A stretch of DNA of 5,589 nt from an uncultured Ancrocorticia sp. (GTDB lineage: Bacteria; Actinomycetota; Actinomycetes; Actinomycetales; Actinomycetaceae). The position numbers and the translations under genes were made by a program. The stretch is from assembly GCA_905373325.1 (NCBI GenBank), contig CAJPTB010000144.1, positions 1 to 5,589 on the forward strand, written 5' to 3'. The notes beneath the pieces were generated by a model, which was given only the letters and a program-made list of their open reading frames with translations, made no database searches and was not told the origin of the DNA. Shown in pieces: positions 1 to 4,508 of the stretch; position 1 is the first letter of the stretch, and the number at the start of each line of letters is the position of its first letter.

Positions 1-575
1 TCGACGCGGCGTGCGCGCCGAGGTAGGCGTGCTTCCCACGATCGGGTCGAAGGAAATGGTGGCCTTGCTGCCCTCGCTCCTCGGCTTGGGATCCGCGGAC
101 GCCGTCGGCTTTCCCCGCGCCTCCTATCCGACGTACGACGTCGGCGCGCGCCTTGCGGGAGCCGAGCCCGTGCCCGTGGACACTGACGCCGACCCTTCGA
201 CGTGGCCCGCGATGAGCATGCTCTGGCTCAACTCGCCGGGGAACCCCGACGGGCACGTGCTCGGCGTGGAGCGCCTGCGGGCGATCCTCACGTGGGCGCG
301 GGAGCGCGGCGTCGTGGTCGCCAGCGACGAGTGCTACGCCGAGCTCGCGTGGGACGTTTCCGAGGCGCCGTCGATCCTGGATGAGCGGGTGTGCGACGGA
401 GACGTCGCGGGCCTCCTGTGCCTGTACTCGCTTTCCAAGCAGTCGAATATGGCAGGTTACCGGGCGGCCTTCCTCGCGGGCGACCCGGCGATGATCGGGC
501 CGATTGCCGAGATCCGCAAGCACGCGGGATTCCTCATGCCCGGGCCGGTGCAGGCCGCGATGGCGTGGGCGCTGA

Positions 576-703
576 GCGACGACGCGCATGTGGCTGAGCA
601 GCGGGCAGTCTACGCGCGCACGCGGTCGCGCCCGGCCTCGCCGTAGAAATCGCCCGGGGCGACGACGCGCATGTGGCTGAGCAGCGGGCAGTCTACGCGC
701 GCA
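576..703 (+). repeat. 45-bp perfect direct repeat (576-620 and 659-703) bracketing inserted DNA
   Basis: Bases 576-620 recur exactly at 659-703, an offset of 83 bp; mismatches begin at 575/658 and 621/704. Each copy encodes DDAHVAEQRAVYAR of DapC. The 38 bp between them (621-658) are not normal dapC sequence but an inverted copy of 1005-1042. Because 83 is not a multiple of three, the second copy is read in a different frame. This is not a simple tandem duplication, since the spacer was copied from elsewhere in the gene. Confidence 0.95.
617..667 (-). repeat. 51-bp inverted copy of 996-1046 inserted in dapC
   Basis: Bases 617-667 are the perfect reverse complement of 996-1046 (paired positions sum to 1663), ending in mismatches at 616/1047 and 668/995. 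The source encodes the VVAPGDFYGEAGRDRVR part of DapC, so that peptide is also readable on the minus strand here. The copy overlaps the left direct repeat by 4 bp (617-620, cgca) and the right one by 9 bp (659-667, gcgacgacg). These are the microhomologies expected for a switch onto the opposite strand and a switch back. Confidence 0.95.
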
Positions 704-800
704 GGCGCGAGAAGCTCCTGGCAGTGCTCGACGCCGCGGGCCTGGTCAATGACCCGCTGTCTGTGGCCGGGCTTTACATTTGGGCCGCGGCAAAACGGCC

Positions 801-940
801 GGGCGGCGCGGCTGGCGGCACCGTGGATGGTGACCCGGTTGGCGGCAGCGCGGCTGGTGACCCGGTTGGCGGTGTGGCTGGCGATTCCGGCGCCGATGCT
901 GCCGGCGGTGTGGCTGGTTCTAATCACGATGGCGGCAGCG
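801..940 (+). repeat. In-frame Gly/Ala/Asp-rich degenerate repeat insert within dapC
   Basis: Between GLYIWA and WDIVQACAELG, where typical actinobacterial DapC has only a few residues, there are about 45 residues rich in Gly, Ala, Asp and Val. A 17-bp string occurs at 829-845 and 856-872 (27-bp period, giving GDPVGGSAA then GDPVGGVAG). A 14-bp string occurs at 868-881 and 904-917 (36-bp period). All periods are multiples of three, so the frame is kept. This looks like slippage-driven expansion of a surface loop in the ancestral gene, separate from the 83-bp event. Confidence 0.75.
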
Positions 941-995
941 TGGTAGAGGTGCCGACAGGCTGGGACATCGTTCAGGCGTGCGCCGAGCTGGGCAT

Positions 996-1046
996 CGTCG
1001 TCGCCCCGGGCGATTTCTACGGCGAGGCCGGGCGCGACCGCGTGCG
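996..1046 (+). repeat. Source arm of the 51-bp inverted repeat
   Basis: This is the natural dapC position of the sequence copied in inverted orientation at 617-667. It encodes the conserved PGDFYG segment and the following RVR, and it reads normally in the downstream dapC frame. The inverted arms are about 330 bp apart edge to edge, so they could pair in single-stranded DNA or RNA. Confidence 0.93.
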
Positions 1047-1294
1047 AATCTCCCTCACGGCAACCGACTCCGCTATCGACGAAGCGGTCCGCCGTCTGCC
1101 GCACCTGCCCGAGGTGCTGCGGCTGGGCTAGCTGCGGCAGGGGTAGCGACAACAGAGGAGCTGCTGCAAAGGTTTTGTTGAGATGTTTGCTCAGTCTTCG
1201 TCGGATCTATTGCGATGAAGAATCGGGTCTGTCTCGATGAAGAACAAGGATCAGTCTTATCAATCTTGGAGCAGAGGCAAAACGAACAGTACGA

Positions 1295-1322
1295 TTGAAA
1301 CGAACAAAACGAAAAGTCTAAC
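1295..1322 (+). promoter_or_regulatory. Candidate sigma-70 promoter for the HTH gene, with AAACGAA repeats
   Basis: TTGAAA at 1295-1300 (5/6 to the -35 consensus) lies 16 bp before TCTAAC at 1317-1322 (4/6 to the -10), predicting a start near 1329 and a short leader before the ATG at 1355. AAACGAA occurs at 1280-1286, 1298-1304 and 1307-1313, around and inside this promoter, where an autoregulating HTH protein could bind. Both promoter and operator are inferred from pattern only. Confidence 0.35.
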
Positions 1323-1341
1323 TGTTTTTGCCGGTACGTCC

Positions 1342-1347
1342 AGGAGG
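1342..1347 (+). promoter_or_regulatory. Strong Shine-Dalgarno site (AGGAGG) setting the HTH start
   Basis: AGGAGG ends 7 nt before the ATG at 1355. The in-frame GTG at 1352 would be only 4 nt away, and a TGA at 1349-1351 closes the frame upstream, so 1355 is the preferred start. Confidence 0.8.
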
Positions 1348-1354
1348 ATGAGTG

Positions 1355-1888
1355 ATGCCCGAAGCCCTTGAAAGCAGAACATTTCTTTCCGAAGAGCTCA
1401 ATCAGAACGCCGATCCAGAGTTCAGTCAGAAGCTTCAGCGTCTCGCCGACACTGCCATGGCCGAAAGAAGTGAAAGGGCTCGACTGGTGTTGGGAAAGGA
1501 AGCCGTTGAGCTTTCTGCTGAGGTGGTCGACATTCTCAGGCATGTAGTCGAGGTGATGCGTCAGGGGACGGCGGTCAGAGTCGTTCCGCAGCACACGATG
1601 CTCTCAACGCAACAGGCCGCGGATCTGCTTGGGGTTTCGCGGCCAACGCTTATACGCATCCTTGATGACGGTGAGATCCCGTTCTTTCTGAAGCGGCGGC
1701 ACCGCCAGCTCTGCCTGACGGACGTGCTGGAGTACCAGAAACGGCAGCGACGGATAGCCGATGAGTCGCTGAGCGACATCATCGCCGATGCAGAGATGTT
1801 CAGCGAGTATGACGTGGATCCTGAGGAACACCTCAAAGCCGCTAAAGAGGTCCGCCGTGGCGGGCAGACCTCTGGCGAAGAAGCTTAG
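1355..1888 (+). CDS. Excisionase-family HTH DNA-binding protein, antitoxin-like, without a cognate toxin
   Basis: A 177-aa soluble protein. Residues about 82-130 form a MerR/excisionase-like winged HTH (HTH_17 type): MLSTQQAADLLGVSRPTLIRIL, then a basic wing and VLEYQKRQRR. Residues about 15-75 are a charged, probably helical N-terminal arm, and the C-terminus from about 133 is acidic (ADESLSDIIADAEMFSEYDVD). This layout is familiar from HTH antitoxins encoded just before PIN-domain RNases; there the antitoxin binds its own promoter and neutralises the toxin. Here no PIN frame follows: only about 105 bp separate the stop from the end of convergent dapD. It is therefore an orphan or degraded module, or acts as a plain transcription factor. 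G+C is lower than in dapC and dapD, which fits acquisition. The HTH call is firm, the antitoxin role is inferred. Confidence 0.85.
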   Translation: MPEALESRTFLSEELNQNADPEFSQKLQRLADTAMAERSERARLVLGKEAVELSAEVVDILRHVVEVMRQGTAVRVVPQHTMLSTQQAADLLGVSRPTLIRILDDGEIPFFLKRRHRQLCLTDVLEYQKRQRRIADESLSDIIADAEMFSEYDVDPEEHLKAAKEVRRGGQTSGEEA

Positions 1889-1893
1889 GGCTT

Positions 1894-1949
1894 GGAACCT
1901 GTCGCTTAAGGTGCGGGAACTGTCCCTTATTCGCGGGACCTGTCAGTGA
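1894..1949 (+). repeat. Three degenerate 20-21-bp direct repeats (GGGAACTGTCCCTTA-like)
   Basis: Related 15-bp cores lie at 1894-1908, 1915-1929 and 1935-1949, sharing the pattern GGRAMCTGTC followed by a CTTA-like tail. A weaker relative (CGCGGACCGGTCAGTTG) overlaps the dapD stop at 1985-2000. Phased, multiple copies at about two helical turns resemble the repeated subterminal transposase-binding sites described for IS21-family ends. No transposase is present, so this may be a relic end, or an operator array. The family assignment is a guess from architecture. Confidence 0.5.
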
Positions 1950-1993
1950 GGGGGCCACGAGCCAATGGCAGACGGCCTTGACTCGCGGACCGG

Positions 1994-2929
1994 TCAGTTG
2001 GCGTGGAGCGCCGAGTTCAGCTCGATTCCCGTGCCCGCGCGGGGGACCGCTTCGACGGCGCCGGTGATCGAGTTGCGGCGGAACAGGATGTTGTTCGCCC
2101 CGGAAAGCTCGCGGGCCGAGACCACGCGCGGTTCGCCGCCCTCGCCCTTGGCGGGCAGGACTGTGACCTTCGTTCCGGCTGTGACGTACAGGCCGGCCTC
2201 AACAATGCAGTCGTCGCCGAGCGCGATGCCGATTCCCGCGTTTGCGCCCACGAGCGAGCGCTCGCCTACGCGCACCCGTTCCTTGCCGCCTCCGGAGAGC
2301 GTGCCCATCGTGGAGGCGCCGCCGCCGATGTCCGAACCGACGCCGATCACCACTCCCTGCGAAATCCGACCCTCGACCATCGCGTTGCCCAGGGTTCCCG
2401 CGTTGAAATTGACGAAACCGGCGTGCATGACGGTGGTCCCCTCGGCCAGATGCGCGCCCAGGCGCACGTTGTTGCCGTCGGCGATGCGCACGCCCGAAGG
2501 CACGACGTAATCGACCATCCGCGGGAACTTGTCGACGCCGAGCACCTGCAGGTTCGCACAGACCGCGCGGGCGCGCAGCTGCACCTCGGTCAGCTTGTCC
2601 ACGGCCACGGGCCCCAGATTCGTCCACGCCACATTTTCGAGGACGCCGAAGATTCCCTCCAGGTTGATCTCATTCGGGCGCACGAGCCTATGGGACAGCA
2701 AGTGCAGGCGCAGGTAGGCGTCGGCGGCGTTCTCGGGAGCGGCGTCGACGTCGATCGACGTCGTGACGGCCCGCGTCTGGACCGCGCGAATCTGGTCTTC
2801 GGTCTCGGCCAGCTCAAGGTCGGCGCCCTCGGCGGGCTCGCCGAATCCGAGCTCCGGATACCACACGTCGAGAATACGTCCGTCGGAAACAGTTGCCAGG
2901 CCTCGGCCCCACGCGTTTTTTGCACTCAT
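1994..2929 (-). CDS. dapD: 2,3,4,5-tetrahydropyridine-2,6-dicarboxylate N-succinyltransferase, actinobacterial type
   Basis: DapD transfers succinyl from succinyl-CoA to tetrahydrodipicolinate, giving the substrate of DapC, in cytoplasmic lysine/DAP synthesis. The 311-aa product closely follows mycobacterial DapD (317 aa): an N-terminal AWGRGLATV domain (about 1-100), then a left-handed parallel beta-helix of hexapeptide repeats (about 145-255) containing [34 protein letters not shown] and SDIGGGAS. E186 in MVEGRIS matches the glutamate regarded as catalytic in the mycobacterial enzyme. SARELSG, LFRRNS and the terminal LHAN are typical. The start is the ATG at 2927-2929 because homology begins at MSAKNAWG; the frame stays open upstream to 3079 only through tandem repeats. 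The ribosome binding site is weak (TAGG or TTGGG). It is convergent with the HTH gene and with broken dapC. It appears intact, so the pathway step before DapC is retained. Confidence 0.95.
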   Translation of the reverse strand: MSAKNAWGRGLATVSDGRILDVWYPELGFGEPAEGADLELAETEDQIRAVQTRAVTTSIDVDAAPENAADAYLRLHLLSHRLVRPNEINLEGIFGVLENVAWTNLGPVAVDKLTEVQLRARAVCANLQVLGVDKFPRMVDYVVPSGVRIADGNNVRLGAHLAEGTTVMHAGFVNFNAGTLGNAMVEGRISQGVVIGVGSDIGGGASTMGTLSGGGKERVRVGERSLVGANAGIGIALGDDCIVEAGLYVTAGTKVTVLPAKGEGGEPRVVSARELSGANNILFRRNSITGAVEAVPRAGTGIELNSALHAN

Positions 2930-2967
2930 GCGCCCAAGCCTACCAAGAGAATGATGGGCGTTCGCTG

Positions 2968-3030
2968 GGAGGGGCGAGTCGTTAGAGAGGAGGGGCGAGT
3001 CGTTAGAGAGGAGGGGTGAGTCGTCAGAAG
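2968..3030 (-). repeat. Three tandem 21-bp repeats upstream of dapD
   Basis: Units at 2968-2988 and 2989-3009 are identical, and 3010-3030 matches them at 17 of 21 positions. Read toward dapD each unit ends in CCCCTCC, a pyrimidine tract resembling the anti-Shine-Dalgarno end of 16S rRNA. The period keeps the dapD frame open (SNDSPLL units), but homology does not support translation here. They lie 39 bp or more before the dapD ATG, in the promoter or 5' leader. Confidence 0.85.
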
Positions 3031-3052
3031 GGGCCCGCGGAAAAGACCGGCG

Positions 3053-3070
3053 GTCAGGTTGCGGCCTGAC
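3053..3070 (-). terminator. Small hairpin between the VOC gene and dapD, possible weak terminator
   Basis: GTCAGG and CCTGAC form a perfect 6-bp stem around a 6-nt loop. Read on the minus strand, a TTTT run follows about 8 nt after the stem, 73 nt beyond the VOC stop. The stem is short and the T run is offset, so it could be a weak terminator of the VOC transcript or a leader hairpin of dapD. Confidence 0.3.
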
Positions 3071-3143
3071 TTGGCTCATTCCGCGTCGCGTGGGATGCCG
3101 TCGAGGATTGGGCGAAGTCAGATGGTAGGGGGTCGACAGCGGC

Positions 3144-3992
3144 TCACAGGCTGGCCAGGTCGATCTTGCCCATCTGCAGGATCCGCTCGCGCGTGGCCGC
3201 GTCGGCCATGAGCTCGGCGATGTTGCGGGGGACCACCTGCCAGGAGACGCCCCAGCGGTCGACGCACCGGCCGCGGCGCTCGGCCTCGGGCACTGCCGAC
3301 AGGCCTGCCCAGTAGTGGTCGATCTCCTCCTGGTCCCGGCACGAGACGATCATGGAGACCCCGGGCGTGAAGGTGAAGTCGTGGAAGGTCCCAGAGTCCA
3401 TGGCCGCCATCCAGGTGCCGCGCAGGGTGAAATCGGTGAACATGACCGTGCCGGCCTCCATCGGCCCGCCTTCCTCGTAGCGGCGGAGCGCCCCGCGGTG
3501 GGCGTCGTCGAACAGGGCGATCCAGGCGTCAGTGGCCTCCTCGGCGTTGGCGTGGTTGGCGCCGCCGAATGTGAAGCAGGGGAGGACGAAGGGCCGCGGC
3601 TCGCCGGCCGGGTCGGTGAGCATGAGCCGCCAAGTCATGCCGAAGCGGTCGCGGACCCAGGCGTAGCGCGGCGAGAAGGGGTACTCGCCCAGCTCCACGA
3701 GGACGCCGCCGGTGCTGAGCCGCTCGTAGAGCTCATCAAGGTAGGTTCGGGCCTGTTCCTCGCCCCCGAACAGAAGCGGATCGAAGTTCAGGATGCAGCT
3801 GATCGACGGGTTCGGGGCGTACTGGTTGCCGCCGTCGATGAGCGAGAGCCTGAAACCGTGGATGCTGACCGTCGCCGCAAGCCCGGGTGCCTGCTCGACG
3901 ACGGAACCCTCGCGGAAGGTCTCGGCGTAGAACTCGGCCGCCTCGGCGGCGGTGCTGTCGCACCAAACAGCGGGGGTGATGAACTGATCCAT
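3144..3992 (-). CDS. VOC family protein, PhnB-like tandem glyoxalase-fold domains
   Basis: A 282-aa soluble protein made of two vicinal-oxygen-chelate units of the kind labelled 3-demethylubiquinone-9 3-methyltransferase/PhnB (PF06983-like). Unit 1 (about 3-128) starts [22 protein letters not shown] and ends [11 protein letters not shown]. Unit 2 (about 136-258) has [38 protein letters not shown] and [36 protein letters not shown]. Such proteins are metal- or ligand-binding folds of mostly unknown substrate; the methyltransferase label is historical and no reaction is claimed. The ATG at 3990-3992 is chosen because domain similarity starts at once ([10 protein letters not shown]). The open frame upstream to 4370 has Arg/Pro/Ser-rich noise. 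No Shine-Dalgarno precedes the ATG, but TACAAT does, suggesting leaderless expression. Composition matches the core genome. Confidence 0.9.
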   Translation of the reverse strand: MDQFITPAVWCDSTAAEAAEFYAETFREGSVVEQAPGLAATVSIHGFRLSLIDGGNQYAPNPSISCILNFDPLLFGGEEQARTYLDELYERLSTGGVLVELGEYPFSPRYAWVRDRFGMTWRLMLTDPAGEPRPFVLPCFTFGGANHANAEEATDAWIALFDDAHRGALRRYEEGGPMEAGTVMFTDFTLRGTWMAAMDSGTFHDFTFTPGVSMIVSCRDQEEIDHYWAGLSAVPEAERRGRCVDRWGVSWQVVPRNIAELMADAATRERILQMGKIDLASL

Positions 3993-3998
3993 GCGGAC

Positions 3999-4004
3999 AT
4001 TGTA
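3999..4004 (-). promoter_or_regulatory. Candidate -10 box for a leaderless VOC mRNA
   Basis: On the minus strand TACAAT (5/6 to consensus) ends 6 nt before the A of the VOC start codon, placing the expected transcription start on the ATG itself. No purine-rich ribosome binding site lies upstream, and no good -35 is visible at 16-18 bp. Leaderless genes are common in actinobacteria, so the arrangement is plausible but unproven. Confidence 0.4.
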
Positions 4005-4353
4005 TCGGGGGCGCAGCACACCGGCGTGACGCATGCTTCGGCCGGGGGGCGCTGCAGACTCCATTGGTTGGTCGACTCGATCGGCCTGGTGGTCACAAGT
4101 TGACAGAAGACCTCGTCGGCGAACCGTTGAGCCGGTCCAAGCCCACACCTTGCCTGCCGCTCCAGAGCCTCGAGGAGAAGCCATGCACGCCTGCGCAATC
4201 CCGCCGAGGATCAGCCGCCAGCGTCCCAAGCGCCCGATGAGCGACATCATGGGAAGCAGTCGGGAAAGGCTAGGCGTGGCAGATCTTTGGCTAAGGCGGG
4301 TGCACGGGCCAGTTCCGTGGAAAAGGCGGGCTAAAGCGCTTGAAGGAGTATGA

Positions 4354-4503
4354 TTGTGCCTGCGGTTCATCGGTGCGATGCCCGGGGCGGCGATGGCTCG
4401 GCTCGCTCAGATTGAACCGAACATTGACTTAGGCACAAACTCAGTGCGGCGGATTGCGCTCACCTCATCCACCGTGACTGGACACATCGAGAAACGGAGA
4501 TGA
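4354..4503 (+). CDS. Possible small ORF overlapping the first SIR2 start codon
   Basis: An open frame ends at TGA 4501-4503, overlapping the ATG at 4500 as ATGA, the usual form of translational coupling. Possible starts are TTG 4354 (49 codons, 5 nt after AAGGAG at 4343-4348), ATG 4378 and ATG 4393 (36 codons, MARLAQIEPNIDLGTNS). The peptide matches no family I recognise. It could be a leader peptide, the tail of a degraded gene, or chance; the Shine-Dalgarno match and the overlap are the only support. Confidence 0.25.
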   Translation: MCLRFIGAMPGAAMARLAQIEPNIDLGTNSVRRIALTSSTVTGHIEKRR

Positions 4504-4508
4504 CTCAC

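Larger units (their letters stand above)
2..1131 (+). pseudogene. dapC: N-succinyldiaminopimelate aminotransferase DapC, 5'-partial and frameshifted by an 83-bp templated insertion
   Basis: DapC is a cytoplasmic class I/II PLP aminotransferase of lysine/DAP synthesis that converts N-succinyl-2-amino-6-ketopimelate to N-succinyl-LL-DAP. The gene enters from the left edge. The first frame (2-646) shows NSPGNPDG (from 230), the PLP-nitrogen Asp in SDECY, and SLSKQSN with the Schiff-base lysine codon at 437-439, as in mycobacterial DapC. It then hits a TAG at 644-646 inside an inserted segment. The second frame (about 673-1131) continues with GLYIWA, the PGDFYG motif and RVRISLTAT, which should hold the carboxylate-binding arginine. 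Removing 83 bp (for example 621-703) joins them in frame as AVYARRREKLL, leaving 348 residues in the window. The upstream fragment lacks the C-terminal small domain and is probably inactive. An in-frame repeat insert (about 800-940) makes this DapC longer than usual. Family identity is secure from motifs; loss of function is inferred, and an assembly or amplification artefact is not excluded. Confidence 0.88.
3993..4508. other. Intergenic region between divergent VOC and SIR2 genes, no convincing gene
   Basis: Open frames on both strands up to about 4370 are Arg/Pro/Ser-rich, lack recognisable motifs and look like products of high G+C. From about 4340 the base composition shifts toward that of the SIR2 gene, suggesting that an acquisition boundary lies here. 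An 8-bp inverted pair (TTGTGCCT at 4354-4361, AGGCACAA at 4431-4438) may be chance. No tRNA, no convincing insertion-sequence end and no clear -10/-35 pair for the SIR2 gene was found. The promoter for VOC lies at the left end. Confidence 0.6.

Noticed and set aside
1096..1140. Inverted repeat CTGCCGCA/TGCGGCAG at the dapC end as terminator
   Set aside because: Loop is about 29 nt, lies mostly inside the coding region and has no T tract after it.
610..1152. 180-codon minus-strand ORF opposite dapC
   Set aside because: It is antisense to dapC. Its VVAPGDFYGEAGRDRVR tail is simply the inverted copy at 617-667 read on the other strand.
1073..1594. Minus-strand ORF across the dapC end and the HTH gene start
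   Set aside because: No motif, Ser/Cys-rich, overlaps a well-supported plus-strand gene with its own RBS.
2003..3019. 338-codon plus-strand ORF opposite dapD
   Set aside because: Shadow frame of high-GC dapD with Arg/Ala/Gly/His-rich noise; dapD has clear family motifs on the minus strand.
2930..3079. 50-residue N-terminal extension of dapD
   Set aside because: Encoded largely by 21-bp tandem repeats (SNDSPLL units); DapD homology begins at MSAKNAWG and family length fits 311 aa.
4060..4198. Minus-strand string TTRPIEST, faintly like the TTNPIEST motif of some transposases
   Set aside because: Only eight residues match and the surrounding residues do not resemble a transposase; too little to call a remnant.
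3993..4370. 126-residue N-terminal extension of the VOC protein
   Set aside because: No domain similarity, basic/proline-rich composition, and a better start at 3992.
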